Shown: positions 1 through 11,264, numbered from the stretch's first letter. The stretch: 36,580 bases of DNA from Candidatus Cardinium sp. TP (GCF_025215055.1 NZ_JANAVR010000007.1:1-36580), one strand, 5' to 3'. A program made the numbers and translations. The notes: a model not told the origin generated them from the letters alone.

Positions 1-65
1 CCTAATGTTTTAGCTAGTTCCAATAACCCTAATTTAGGCTTGATAATTTTTTGATGTAAGTTCAT
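1..65 (-). CDS. IS481-type transposase, N-terminal 21 codons (partial)
   Basis: The visible N-terminus starts MNLHQKIIKPKLGLLELAK, the short lead that precedes the helix-turn-helix of IS481-type transposases in Amoebophilaceae and Rickettsiales as I recall them. The start ATG is at 65-63. The protein is identical over the visible residues to the copy at 36513-36580, although eight codons differ at the third base. Catalytic DDE residues lie outside the window, so intactness is unknown. Confidence 0.7.
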   Translation of the reverse strand, partial: MNLHQKIIKPKLGLLELAKTL

Positions 66-126
66 AGTAGTTAAGATTTATATCATCATAATTTAACAAT
101 TGTCAGATTAAATCCTAACTACTACA
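1..126 (-). mobile_element. IS481-type insertion sequence, 5' end (partial, runs off the left edge)
   Basis: The terminal inverted repeat is seen by comparison with the right edge of the window. The minus-strand sequence from 126 down to about 98 matches 36451-36479 over 29 bases with two mismatches and begins TGTA. About 61 bases separate this end from the transposase start codon, against 62 at the right edge. A 5'-TGT end and this N-terminal protein type fit the IS481 family. The element lies next to a truncated coding fragment (134-364), which it probably interrupted. A target duplication cannot be judged because the other end is outside the window. Confidence 0.75.
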
Positions 127-133
127 GTTATAG

Positions 134-364
134 ATCTATCAAGTATATAGACCGCTGCATGAAATTGACAGATATAAAGGGTCGTGGCTTGTATCAAGTT
201 TAGGGGCTCGTCCCTCAATTGCAGTAGACTCTAAAATCAACTATAAATTCTATGTGAAGGTAAAGACTACAGATAGGTTTGGTAATCCAGATGCTAATCC
301 AGATTTTCTACATTGGCGTGAGCTAAGGGCGTTTGATGAAGAGGGGGATGCGCTACCTCAATAA
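134..364 (+). pseudogene. C-terminal remnant of an unrecognised gene, cut by the IS element
   Basis: An open frame without a start codon runs from just after a stop at 131-133 to TAA at 362-364, about 76 codons. The composition looks coding: the tail reads GNPDANPDFLHWRELRAFDE and then ends DALPQ. I do not recognise the family. The upstream part is missing and the IS481-type element ends 8 bases before the frame opens, so a gene truncated by IS insertion is the simplest reading. It is convergent with tsaE. Confidence 0.4.
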
Positions 365-386
365 GCTGCAGTGTCGCAATTATAAC

Positions 387-821
387 CTAGGGAAGGTCAT
401 TCCATGCAGTGTGCGTACAAATCAGATTTCTAGTGGTAGGTGTCTCTATTTCTATGGTAATCAAGAAATGATGAACAGGTAAAATGGGTTTGATTTTTGA
501 GGGCCACTCTATAAAACAATAGCAGCCGGAAGCAAAATAACTTTCAAAGTCTAATGCAATGGCCTCCTCTATATGCATCAGTCGGTAACAATCAAAGTGG
601 TAAATAGGCCTGTGGTCTATCGTTTCATATTCATTAATAATGGGGAAAGTGGGACTGTTGACCATAGTAGTAGTGTGTAGCATCCCACAAACTTCCTTAA
701 TCAATGTGGTTTTACCAGATCCCATAGGGCCTTCAAGTAGCCATATCCTATTATCACCGGCATAGCTTAGCAATTGATCAGCTATAGTTTTGCGTTCCTC
801 CCAAGAACTTTTTAAGATCAT
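387..821 (-). CDS. tsaE: tRNA threonylcarbamoyladenosine biosynthesis ATPase TsaE
   Basis: TsaE is the small cytoplasmic P-loop ATPase that works with TsaB and TsaD to transfer threonylcarbamoyl to A37 of tRNAs reading ANN codons. The protein has 144 residues, normal for the family. It shows Walker A GPMGSGKTT at residues 31-39, then the family motifs SPTF, HFDCYRL and FIEWP. The start ATG at 821-819 sits 15 bases after the stop of the MutS-like gene, so it is probably the last gene of a topA - mutS-like - tsaE transcript. No Shine-Dalgarno sequence precedes it. Partners TsaB, TsaC and TsaD are not in the window. Confidence 0.93.
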   Translation of the reverse strand: MILKSSWEERKTIADQLLSYAGDNRIWLLEGPMGSGKTTLIKEVCGMLHTTTMVNSPTFPIINEYETIDHRPIYHFDCYRLMHIEEAIALDFESYFASGCYCFIEWPSKIKPILPVHHFLITIEIETPTTRNLICTHTAWNDLP

Positions 822-836
822 GTAGTGACTCTATAT

Positions 837-3008
837 TTAACGTTTCTTTTTCTTCTTGCCTTGAAGGTACTTTAATAAAGGCCACTTTTGAGGATTTTGA
901 ACAATGCTTTCCGCTTCTTGCAATAATGTTGCATCATATCCTTCCTGTGCTAATATTTTTAAAGCGATGGTTTGGTCTGCCTCACCTGGTACAACTTTAT
1001 AGGTATAGTGTAGCTTTTGATCAGGTTTTTCCTCTATAAAAACTTTAAAGTTTCTAATCCCTCTATCCTTAAATTTATTGGTTAGGTTCATTAAAATAGG
1101 GTAATGCGTGGAGACAATATGGAGTGCATTAGGGTATTTGGCTATAGCAGCTAGTATGCTATAAGCTGCTGCACTAGCCTCAACTGGATTCGTACGGGCA
1201 AAGGGTTCATCAGAGATGGTAAAAATAAACTCATCTGGTTGTGTCTGTTCGAGCATATGCATGTACTGTTGCATACGTGCCACCTCTACCATAAAAAGAG
1301 AGGCGCCACAGGTAATATCGTCTCTAACCTCAATATAGGTATTGATTTTATTAAAAGGAGTAATAACCGCACTTTTGGCAGCTGCAATCCCAAATGTTTG
1401 GCTGAGTAGTATACTACTGGCTACGCCACAAATGTAAGAGGACTTCCCCCCTGCGTTTGGCCCACAAAGGATCATATTACGGGTCCTATCTGAATCTAGG
1501 TCTACATTATTGTCTACAACGGTTGCAGGATTCAGCATGGGATTCCACATAGCCTCTAACTGTATGAATGGTGATTTTTGTTTGGAACGATCTAAAAATT
1601 TAGTAAACGTATAACAGTGTCCTGGAAAAGTTCTTTTGGCTTCCTGTATCAAAGTAGCAATCCCTATAAAGCTATCTAATTGACCTAAGGCATACATAGC
1701 AGGTTTTAAGCAATCTTTGTGTTCTGTAAATAAGTTGTATGTAGCCAATAATTTCCCACTATTCCCACGCATATAGGACCAATTGGTTAGGTTCATGTCC
1801 AAAAGATTACGAACCATGATCCCTAGTTCACTGGATTCATTCCGTTGGCCCAATAGGGCTCTTATTGCGCTTAAGGAAGGTCCGTAATGGGCTTCTAATG
1901 CTGGATGTTCTGTTACAATAGTGCTTAACTGTTGCATGGTTTGCATAAAAACTTGGACATCTCGCATGCGATCAGCCAAGTTGCTGAAAATAGCGCTATA
2001 TTCTTGGTAACTTTTTACACCACAATATCCCCGCCATATAGCTGCTGCATGCGTAGCTGTCACACCTAGGAAAGGCAAAAGCGATGGATTTCCATTGGTT
2101 CGATTATAATTATCAATAACAGACCAAATAGATACAATAGGCACAAATAAAGGAAAGGTTGCATAGCTACTGCTTCTACTACCTTGGACAAACCCCCCTT
2201 TTGAAATAGAGGTGAGCCAGTGAGTAGCTTCGCACCAAAATAAACCCAATACCGGGAGTGCAACAAACTCGCCATATATATCTAAAAGATTCCTGAAAAA
2301 AATCCGAATATTAAGCTTGCGCGCTATTTTATTTGTAGCCACATTGTTTGAAAGGAACCGTTTATGCATATAATCCTTATAGGCGTGGGTATAAAGGGGA
2401 TCTGTATGGGCCCATAAAGAAAGGAAACTTTGTTCTACCTTGCGGTAGGCTTCCAAAGATTGCTTTAAAGCTGCTAAACACGTTGCGTCTTCCAACAATG
2501 CCTGTAAGGTGCGTTGACGGTTGCATAGTGTGGCTATATCAGGGGTTGGGGTTACTAAGAGGGTCGCTAATGCACATTCACCTAGTACAGTAGTGGTTCT
2601 GTTGATCCGTGATAAGAAATGGTGCGCTGGATCACTAGCTCCACCAGAAAAAAGCATTAAATCTCTCCATACATTATTGTTCAGTATACCTCTACTTTTT
2701 GATGGGATATTTGGATCAATATCAGAAAATATAGTACGTAGTACTACCTTACGTTGCGTGCTTGGCGCTAATGGTATCTTCTTTACTTTTGGCGTGGCCT
2801 CTTGCTTGCTCGTTAAAGGCACTGGTGCAGAAGAGGGAGGCGTGATGGGGAAAGATTTTAGGTAATGACGTGAAATCTTTGCAGTAACCGATTCATGATC
2901 TTCATGCACTGTTGCTGGACGGGCCCATACCCAGCTGCTACACATCAAACTCAAGGATAGGGTAAAGCAAAATATACTTATAGTGGTGCGGTTGCTATTG
3001 CGTCTCAT
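837..3008 (-). CDS. MutS-family ATPase with a predicted signal peptide (not canonical MutS)
   Basis: The 723-residue protein ends in a MutS-type ABC ATPase domain: Walker A GPNAGGKSS near residue 516, Walker B with DEPFARTNPVEA near 598, and an H-loop region IVSTHYPILMNL. Canonical MutS has GPNMGGKST, a DE-GRGTS motif and FATHYHEL. The N-terminal mismatch-recognition domain with its Phe-x-Glu motif is not visible. Instead residues 1-30 look like a signal peptide (basic start, hydrophobic FCFTLSLSLMCSSWVW, then ARP). Hydrophobic stretches at roughly 240-320 could be membrane segments. Bacteroidota have membrane-linked MutS-related ATPases of unknown role, and this may be a derived member. A role in mismatch repair should not be assumed. 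It lies between topA and tsaE on the same strand. Confidence 0.75.
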   Translation of the reverse strand: MRRNSNRTTISIFCFTLSLSLMCSSWVWARPATVHEDHESVTAKISRHYLKSFPITPPSSAPVPLTSKQEATPKVKKIPLAPSTQRKVVLRTIFSDIDPNIPSKSRGILNNNVWRDLMLFSGGASDPAHHFLSRINRTTTVLGECALATLLVTPTPDIATLCNRQRTLQALLEDATCLAALKQSLEAYRKVEQSFLSLWAHTDPLYTHAYKDYMHKRFLSNNVATNKIARKLNIRIFFRNLLDIYGEFVALPVLGLFWCEATHWLTSISKGGFVQGSRSSSYATFPLFVPIVSIWSVIDNYNRTNGNPSLLPFLGVTATHAAAIWRGYCGVKSYQEYSAIFSNLADRMRDVQVFMQTMQQLSTIVTEHPALEAHYGPSLSAIRALLGQRNESSELGIMVRNLLDMNLTNWSYMRGNSGKLLATYNLFTEHKDCLKPAMYALGQLDSFIGIATLIQEAKRTFPGHCYTFTKFLDRSKQKSPFIQLEAMWNPMLNPATVVDNNVDLDSDRTRNMILCGPNAGGKSSYICGVASSILLSQTFGIAAAKSAVITPFNKINTYIEVRDDITCGASLFMVEVARMQQYMHMLEQTQPDEFIFTISDEPFARTNPVEASAAAYSILAAIAKYPNALHIVSTHYPILMNLTNKFKDRGIRNFKVFIEEKPDQKLHYTYKVVPGEADQTIALKILAQEGYDATLLQEAESIVQNPQKWPLLKYLQGKKKKKR

Positions 3009-3132
3009 AATGGCTAAAAATATAAAATTTATTTTTGAATTTTTAAAAAAAAATCAGTTTGTTCCCTTTGCGATACCGGCTAATATAAGGCTTTATTCAT
3101 TTAATAAATACAATCACTACTGCATGTATAGG

Positions 3133-5454
3133 TTATGGTGCCTTTTTTAGGTTTTTTGATTTTACATTGTTTTCCAAAATATTTAAACATTCCGCCAAAC
3201 TGAGTAGGGTAGGGTCTGCAATATCTTTAGGGATACGGGCATGGTTTTTGCCATTTTTAATATACGGTCCCCATCTGCCATGTAAAATCTGTATCGCTGG
3301 ATCTTCAGGGAAAGCTTTAATCAACTTTTCTGCATCTGCTTTCCTTTTGGCTTCAATAATAGCTATTGCACCTTGTTCATGAATAGTGAATGGGTCCTCT
3401 GCTTTTGGTATGGAATAAAAAAGAGCGCCATGTTTAATATATGCGCCAAATCTACCTATGTTGATCAACAATGGTAATGTTTCAAACGTTCCAACTGTAC
3501 GCGGTAGCTTAAAAAGTTCCAAAGCTTCTTCTAATGTAATCGTTTCCATGCGCTGATTGGCCCGGAGCCCTGCAAAACGTGGTGCTTCCACACGTCCATC
3601 TGCTTCAATGCCTAATTGAACCAATGGCCCATATTTACCCAACCGGACGATTAATGAAGCATTGGTGGCTGGATCTTTTCCTAAAAGTCTTGTGTAGTTG
3701 ATCGTTGATCGCTCTATTCCAGCAGTAGCTTGCACTTTAGGATAAAAACCACTATAGAATTCACTTAACATTTGGTTCCAAATCTTAGTACCTTGTGCAA
3801 TCTTATCCAGCTCTTTCTCCACTTGTGCGGTAAAATTATAATCGGTTACATCAGAAAAGTGTTGAACCAAAAAGTCATTGACCACTGCAGCCATATCAGT
3901 TGGAAAGAGTTTTTGTTTCTCTGCACGAACGATTTCAGTTAGCGTTTCTGGCCGTATGAGGTTGTTTTCTAGCGTTAATAACTTATAGACGCGTGGAAAA
4001 CCTTCACGAGACTCCAGCTTAATGTATCCTCTTTTCTGAATAGTGGCAATAATAGGTGCATAGGTAGATGGACGCCCGATTTCCCTTTCCTCTAAATCTC
4101 GCACCAAAGTAGCTTCAGTATACCGAGCAGGTGGATTCGTGAACCGTTCTCTAGCCAACATTTTCTCTAAGCAAAGCTCTTGGCCTATATGGAGTGGTGG
4201 CAACATCCCTTTGGTCTCATCTGACCCCTCTTCATCCACTTGGTCTCGTGCATAAGCCTTTAGAAAACCTTCAAACTTTAATACTTCTCCTGTTGCGATC
4301 AGTGGCTGATCTGTTGTAGAGATTTGAATGGTTGCGGTCGTTTTTTCTATTTGTGCATCGGCCATATGAGCGGCCATTGCTCTACGCCAAATCAGCTCAT
4401 AGAGCCGTTGCTCATCTTTATGGCTACTGGCTACCTTTACTGAAAAATCTGTAGGTCGTATCGCTTCATGCGCTTCTTGTGCAGTGGATGATTTAGTGGT
4501 ATAGCTTCTAGCTTGAAAATAGGCGGTTCCGTAAGTAGTTGAAACCATTTCTGATATGTTTTGTATCGCCCCTTGTGAAAGATTTACAGAGTCAGTTCTC
4601 ATATAAGAAATCTTACCTGTTTCATAGAGTTGTTGCGCCAATACCATCGTACGGTTCACAGAATAGCCCAGTTTTCTACTTGCCTCTTGCTGTAAGGTAG
4701 AGGTAGTAAAAGGAGGGGAAGGGGACCGCTTTAATGCTTTTGTATCCAATCCTTTAATCGAGAAGGCTGCTCCTTTGCATTTTTCTAAGAATGCACAAGC
4801 ATCTTCTTCCGTTTTAAACTTCTTTGCACCATCTGCTTTCAGTATTTGCCCTGTTGGTAAGATAAAAAAGGCAGTCACCGCAAAACTAGAAGTGGAAACA
4901 AAACGATCAATGGCCCTTTCTCGTTCTACTACCATTCGGACTGCAACAGATTGGACCCGGCCTGCAGAAAGGCCTGGTTTAATCTTTTTCCACAATAATG
5001 GAGATAGATCATAGCCAACGAGTCTGTCTAACACGCGCCTGGCTTGCTGTGAGTCGACTAATGCTAAGTCGATGGTACGTGGCTGCTTCAATGCGTTCAA
5101 TACAGCCATTTTGGTAATCTCTCTAAAGACAATGCGTTGTACCTTATCATCCCGTAACTCCAGTGCTTCTTTTAAGTGCCACGAAATAGATTCGCCTTCT
5201 CGGTCATCATCGCTGGCTAAATAAACACAATCAGAGCTATGAGCCAATTTTTTAAGCTGTTGTACCACCCGTTCTTTTCCAGGGCTGATTTCATAACTAG
5301 GCAAAAAACCTTGTTCAATGTTAATGGCATGATTGCCCTTAATAAGGTCCCTGATATGTCCATTCGAAGAGGCGACTTGATAGCTACTGCCTAGGTAACG
5401 CTCAATCGTTTTCGCTTTTGCAGGTGACTCAACAATAACGAGATGTTTTGCCAT
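3133..5454 (-). CDS. topA: DNA topoisomerase I
   Basis: Type IA topoisomerase that relaxes negative supercoils by cutting one strand through a 5'-phosphotyrosine. The 773-residue protein has an N-terminal TOPRIM domain (LVIVESPAKAKTIERYLG; acidic SDDDREGE at 81-88), catalytic Tyr284 in KISYMRTDS, and the SAGRVQSVAVR motif near 163-173. The C-terminus lacks zinc fingers. It has repeated glycine/aromatic units (RLGKYGPLVQLG, NIGRFGAYIKHG, HGRWGPYIKNG), the C-terminal repeat form common in Bacteroidota. The start ATG gives the expected MAKHLVIVESPAKAKTI. It is first in a likely operon with the MutS-like gene, 124 bases downstream, and tsaE. Confidence 0.96.
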   Translation of the reverse strand: MAKHLVIVESPAKAKTIERYLGSSYQVASSNGHIRDLIKGNHAINIEQGFLPSYEISPGKERVVQQLKKLAHSSDCVYLASDDDREGESISWHLKEALELRDDKVQRIVFREITKMAVLNALKQPRTIDLALVDSQQARRVLDRLVGYDLSPLLWKKIKPGLSAGRVQSVAVRMVVERERAIDRFVSTSSFAVTAFFILPTGQILKADGAKKFKTEEDACAFLEKCKGAAFSIKGLDTKALKRSPSPPFTTSTLQQEASRKLGYSVNRTMVLAQQLYETGKISYMRTDSVNLSQGAIQNISEMVSTTYGTAYFQARSYTTKSSTAQEAHEAIRPTDFSVKVASSHKDEQRLYELIWRRAMAAHMADAQIEKTTATIQISTTDQPLIATGEVLKFEGFLKAYARDQVDEEGSDETKGMLPPLHIGQELCLEKMLARERFTNPPARYTEATLVRDLEEREIGRPSTYAPIIATIQKRGYIKLESREGFPRVYKLLTLENNLIRPETLTEIVRAEKQKLFPTDMAAVVNDFLVQHFSDVTDYNFTAQVEKELDKIAQGTKIWNQMLSEFYSGFYPKVQATAGIERSTINYTRLLGKDPATNASLIVRLGKYGPLVQLGIEADGRVEAPRFAGLRANQRMETITLEEALELFKLPRTVGTFETLPLLINIGRFGAYIKHGALFYSIPKAEDPFTIHEQGAIAIIEAKRKADAEKLIKAFPEDPAIQILHGRWGPYIKNGKNHARIPKDIADPTLLSLAECLNILENNVKSKNLKKAP

Positions 5455-5932
5455 AGAGATTTTCGTTATAATATAGATTGTTATCTAACAACATGATGCT
5501 AGAACTATAAATTAAATATAAAGGTTAGGCAAGCGTTAACTTATTTTGAGTATTGCTTTCGCTTCATCCTATTGGGTTATCTTATAACTTAGCTTGCTAC
5601 CAATTTACAAATGGTTGTTTGATTATACCATATCATAGTTGCTAAATAAGTTAAAATGTTTCACATAATTTGTCGTTATTCAGACCCTGTAGTAGTTCTA
5701 CCCATATTACGATCAGCAAGTTGAAGCAGTGAAACTGCTTCAACTGAATGTTGCTTTAGCTACTTTGCATTAATCTATTGAATTTTTTAAAAATAGCTTT
5801 GCTACGGAAACATCTTCAATAAGAATTGGTTTTTTTGCTAAAAACAAATGGTCTATAATAATCTATTAGCCTATATAGGCTTTTATTTTGGTGTGAACAG
5901 GTCAATTTAATGCTAAGGTATGGCAAAAAAAA
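5455..5932. other. Gene-free stretch upstream of topA
   Basis: AT-rich sequence with no open frame I can support. It must hold the topA promoter, but I see no clear TTG / TAnnTTTG pair. The one distinct structure is the hairpin at 5719-5745, listed separately. Confidence 0.5.
5719..5745. repeat. Perfect 11-bp inverted repeat (hairpin) in gene-free DNA
   Basis: The arms 5719-5729 (AGTTGAAGCAG) and 5735-5745 (CTGCTTCAACT) are perfectly complementary around a 5-base TGAAA loop. No T-run follows on either strand, so it is not a standard intrinsic terminator. It lies about 265 bases upstream of topA. Its role is unknown. Confidence 0.6.
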
Positions 5933-6145
5933 ATGCGCAATGGGTCACTAGCTACCCCTAAGGAAATAGCCTATATCGAAAATGCAGTTAAACTGTATAC
6001 CACCCATTTTAGACTATATGAGACCATAGGGCCAAGCCTCAGTATATTCTAACCAAATAGGGAACAACAGTGGCTAAGCGAGCTAGTGTACCAAAAACGA
6101 ATACGCTTCGGTAGTACCAGTAAGACCATTCCTATCCTAAAGTAG
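5933..6145 (+). pseudogene. Small broken ORF of unknown family, one in-frame stop
   Basis: An ATG at 5933 opens a 39-codon frame ending at TAA 6050-6052. The same frame then continues as plausible protein (NREQQWLSELVYQKRIRFG) to TAG at 6143-6145. Read through, it gives about 70 codons. An A-run of nine bases directly before the ATG could hide a frameshift from an upstream ATG at 5920. I do not recognise the product. It may be a fragment of a mobile or accessory gene like the neighbouring AAA-ATPase pseudogene. Confidence 0.3.
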
Positions 6146-6245
6146 GACCTGTTATTGTTATGTAGGGTCATTTTAGTCTATTTTTAGGTAGACCATCCCT
6201 CTAGATATCTTTTAATAAGGGAAAGAAACTCAGAAATATAAAATT

Positions 6246-7914
6246 ATGCGTAAGATAGGTGCACTACCTATTGGATACTCAGATGTTAAATCAGTCATTG
6301 AAACAGGCTACTACGTAGATAAAACAAAATATGCACAAGCGTTAATAGAAAAAAGAAATCCGATTTTCATAGCCCGTCCTAGGCGATTTGGTAAGTCTTT
6401 GTTTATCGATACACTGGATACATATGTAGAGGAGAGAAAGAAATTTTTAAAGATTATCATATAGCTAGGCCAGAAAATGAGTATACATGGAAGAAATATC
6501 CTATAATCAAAATAGATTTTTCAGGAGTATCTAATAACGTACCTGAAGAACTAAGCACATCTATTAAAATGGTACTAAAAGAGATAGCTCTTTCATATAA
6601 CGTAAAAATAGAAGATGCTACTGTTAAAGACACACTGCGTAGTCTAGTGCTACAACTCATAAATCTACAATGTACTGTAGAAAACAAGGGAAATATATAA
6701 TCTGTTTATGAACCTAAACTAGTAGTCCTTATAGATGAATACGATTCGCCTATTGTTCATCTAACAAAAGGCTCAGACCTAGAAAAAGCTAATATAAAAG
6801 TCATGAAAGATTTCTTCATGACCTTAAAATCACTTAACAAGTTCTTTCAGCTTACCTTTATGACTGGTGTAAGCAAATTTAGTTTATCGGATGTATTCTC
6901 AGAGGCTAATCATTTAAAAGATATTACCATTGACGCATCTGCTGATGCTATGTTTGGATATACACAACAAGAAATAACGCAGGTTTTTTTAAACAATCTA
7001 GTAGATATTGCTGCAAAATGGAATAAAAAAGAAAATAAAAAAATAACTGAATCAGAAGTAATGAGCCGCATGGCAACTTATTACAATGGATATAAGTTTT
7101 ATGAAGATGGAGTTAGTGTATATAACCCTTGGGTCTACCCTAAGATTTTTAGATTCTAGTAAACTAGAAGACTACTGGTATGAGTCGGGTAGCCCAACCA
7201 TACTCATTAATCAGATGTTAGCAGATCCGGATAGATTTGACCTTAACATGGCTAACCTCCAAATAGAAGCTACTAGAGATGATCTAATGTATACAGAAAG
7301 CAGCCATGAGATTAGTTTAAAGTCTCTGATGTTTCAAACCGGCTATCTAACCATTGATTATTATGATGAATCTACTGGTCTATATACTTTAAAGTTTCCT
7401 AATAAAGAAATAGAAGCTTCTTTTTAGAAAAGTATAAAATCCAGTTTAGAAAAGAGCGTAAAAGATTATTTCATACAAGAGCCAGATAAGATTAGAAGTG
7501 CATTAGCTGGCAAAAAGATTAAAACTTTTATAGATAGCATCAATACAGCCTTTGCAACACTTCCTTATTATATCGATACCAAACAAGAGAAACAGTACCA
7601 CAGCAATTTACATATGCTGCTGCAAGGACTGGTATTTCTAGGCGGTAGGAAAATGCAGCTGTATAGTGAATCTCTCTCCAGTACAGGTAGATCAGATATC
7701 GTTTTAGAATTAGAATCAGCCATTTACATTATAGAAATCAAGTATATATCCAGCGGAAAAATAGCCTTAGAACAAATTAAAGCAAACGGGTATTATAAGC
7801 CTTACTTACTCAGACAAAAGGTCCATTATACTACTAGGCATTAACTTCAATGAGGAAACCAGAATGATAGATAACTGGGCGTATGAAATACATGAGGAAC
7901 ATTTAGAAGAGTAG
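6246..7914 (+). pseudogene. AAA-ATPase / PD-(D/E)XK nuclease-like gene (DUF1703 type), inactivated by five lesions
   Basis: Five consecutive fragments assemble into one protein of about 555 codons. It starts with the family lead (IGYSDVKSVIETGYYVDKT), then a degenerate P-loop region RPRRFGKS, Walker-B-like VVLIDEYDSPI, the mid region TGVSKFSLSDVFS, and a C-terminal PD-(D/E)XK-like segment (GRSDIVLELESAIYIIEIK). Lesions: a one-base gain in the T-run 6444-6448; in-frame TAA 6698-6700; an extra G in 7131-7133; in-frame TAG 7425-7427; a frameshift at about 7816-7825, after which the protein ends IDNWAYEIHEEHLEE at TAG 7912-7914. This multi-copy family is common in Amoebophilaceae. Residues between lesions are well preserved, which suggests recent decay. 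Confidence 0.88.
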
Positions 7915-8357
7915 TTGGTTATTAAGCGTATCAAGGAGATGCTAGTGCGGTAAGCAAGCGCCTGGGTCATCAGGAGCCGCTTCTCCGGTCCATTAAACTA
8001 ATGTGTGTCGCATCTTTAAGCTTATGCCCCTCGTTATTGTCTGCATGCATACCAAAAGCATCAAATGTAATTATTTAATTTTCTGATTATTAAGTGATTT
8101 ATAAAATAAGTAAACTTTTTAATCGTTTATTTCTGCAAAGTGTATTGCAAATTATAAAAAAGTATGTACCTTTGTATCAGAGTTGATCAGAATGCATGAG
8201 TAGCCAAATAAAAGGTGATTCATTCAGTGCTCGTTTAACTTTAGTTCTTTGAAATAGATGTAGGTAAGAAACTCATTTAAGTAATGAGTGAGAGGGAAGT
8301 GTGTGACTCAAAAAATCATTCCTAGTTTTATCGTTAGGGATAACGTTTATAAATAAT
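7915..8357. other. Gene-free stretch with the 16S rRNA promoter and leader
   Basis: From 7915 to about 8140 I see no supported gene. The rest holds the rRNA promoter at 8145-8174 and a leader of roughly 175 bases before mature 16S, as expected for a processed rRNA precursor. Confidence 0.6.
8145..8174 (+). promoter_or_regulatory. Bacteroidota-type promoter for 16S rRNA
   Basis: TTG at 8145-8147, a 19-base spacer and TACCTTTG at 8167-8174 match the -33 TTG and -7 TAnnTTTG consensus of the Bacteroidota primary sigma factor. The A-rich spacer and the position about 185 bases before the mature 16S fit an rRNA promoter. Transcription would start near 8181. Confidence 0.65.
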
Positions 8358-9882
<1,525 letters not shown>

Positions 9883-10230
9883 ATAGAGTAGGTACTACTC
9901 CCTCTCTTCTTACCGCATTTATTTTAAATTCTATTTCTATTTTTTCCTTGTCATTTGTTGATCAACCTATGAAAAATTGATCTATCTTGGTCTATTTTTA
10001 TCTTATACGCATTCTTTAAATATTACTTTTTTTAATGACAATTCCTATTGTCTACGGCACACAAGTGGACTATTCCTATTCATAATTAGGAGTGATGCTA
10101 TAATATATTTTTGAATGAATTTTGAAAATAAAATTTAATTTAAAAAAATAATTTATACATGACTGTTTGTTTTAGAAATATGTAATGCTAAAATGTAAGC
10201 GTGATATACATGCTTTGTTTATCGCTACTC
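9883..10230. other. Gene-free AT-rich stretch after 16S
   Basis: Where a normal rRNA operon would carry the spacer tRNAs and 23S there is only AT-rich sequence. Apart from the small hairpin at 9886-9900 I see nothing in it. Confidence 0.6.
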
Positions 10231-10660
10231 TGAACAGACAATGGCGAAGACTTAAGAAGTATATTTTATTGACTGTCAAATAAATATTATTTTAATTGAT
10301 AGTTACTTCAATGTAAAGCGCACATGTCCGCCGATAAAAAAGTATGTGTTCAGCGCGATGGTTTTTTGCGTCAAAAAAACCGCCCCCTCTAAAAAGTCGT
10401 GGTGTAGAAAGTGGCATCTTACAGATGATTTGGGAAAACAGTTTCCTTTGAAGCCCCAAAGGGGGCGTTTTCTGTTTTTCCATCTGTAGGATGACACTTT
10501 CAGCGACTTTTTGCCGAGGGCTTGATTTTTTTTGTCCACTTTTTTATCAAGAAAAAAGTGGGATAAAGTTCATCATTAACCAATGGCGAGAATAGATGCC
10601 TTTGATTGATAATCAATAAAATATATTCCTTAAGTTGACGCTAGTAGCGTGCATAGACAC
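10231..10660 (+). repeat. Composite structured repeat, copy A
   Basis: The 258-bp core (R1) runs 10342-10599. To its left is a shortened R2 segment (about 10315-10341) and an R3-like segment (10232-10290, with the motif tgaacagacaatggcg). To its right is R3 (10600-10660), ending near CCTTAAGTTGACGC. The core folds on itself: a left arm near 10390-10440 pairs with a right arm near 10470-10520 around a GCCCC/GGGGC tip. A separate hairpin, CCACTTTTTT / AAAAAAGTGG, lies at about 10536-10561. Short ORFs in the repeat are not genes. Confidence 0.8.
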
Positions 10661-10763
10661 AACTAGCCATTCCTATATGCTAGAACAGATTTCCCCTATC
10701 TATGTACGACATTGGTTAGTAGTGCTACATATTTAATGTCATCACCTTTACGAAATAGACATT

Positions 10764-11264
10764 TCATACAATCAATCCATTTGCTATGGTTATGCCTAAA
10801 GCCGTTAGCGTTTTGTTAGGCATGCTGGTATATACACTTGTTATACGGTAACATTTTAATGGGCCATCAACTGTATAAATGATACGGAATCTATCCGTTT
10901 CAAAAATATAGTTTGATAGGTAGCTATCTCGCATACATACATATGCTCCATCTATTTGATCATTGCGTAGGTTCAATTTATACAATAAGCTTCCGTTATG
11001 AAGGTGTTTAGATAAAGATGCCTCAGCCATATCGTATCTATATTGATACTGCTGCTTACCTATATGTGTAGTATTTGATTGTAAATAGTGTATGGCAACT
11101 TTTTCTGAATATACAACTAAATTGGGCTTAGTTGCTGATGTTGTAAAAAGGCAGTAACCATGCGCTGTAGCATTTTGTTCCGGCATCTTTGCGGTTACAT
11201 GCCTGGCTATTTTCCATATGCCTGGGAAAAAATCAAAAACTTGTTTTGCGGTTTTTGGCTGCAT
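10764..11264 (-). CDS. DUF6314-like protein
   Basis: The 166-residue protein has no signal peptide or membrane segment. An early aromatic/Pro/Gly lead (FFPGIWKIAR), a central YRYDMAEASLSKHL, then CMRDSYLSNYIFE and VDGPLKCYRITSVYTS, resemble the small beta-rich DUF6314 family, whose members end in a similar GP-K-Y motif. The function of that family is unknown. The gene starts 5 bases after the accA stop and is probably co-transcribed with it. Family assignment is from memory of the motif pattern. Confidence 0.55.
   Translation of the reverse strand: MQPKTAKQVFDFFPGIWKIARHVTAKMPEQNATAHGYCLFTTSATKPNLVVYSEKVAIHYLQSNTTHIGKQQYQYRYDMAEASLSKHLHNGSLLYKLNLRNDQIDGAYVCMRDSYLSNYIFETDRFRIIYTVDGPLKCYRITSVYTSMPNKTLTALGITIANGLIV

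Noticed and set aside
10303-10539. Minus-strand ORFs of 63 and 78 codons, with a relative at 15777-16037
   Set aside because: They are translations of the structured repeat R1 and recur with frameshifts between copies. The conserved feature is the hairpin, not a protein.
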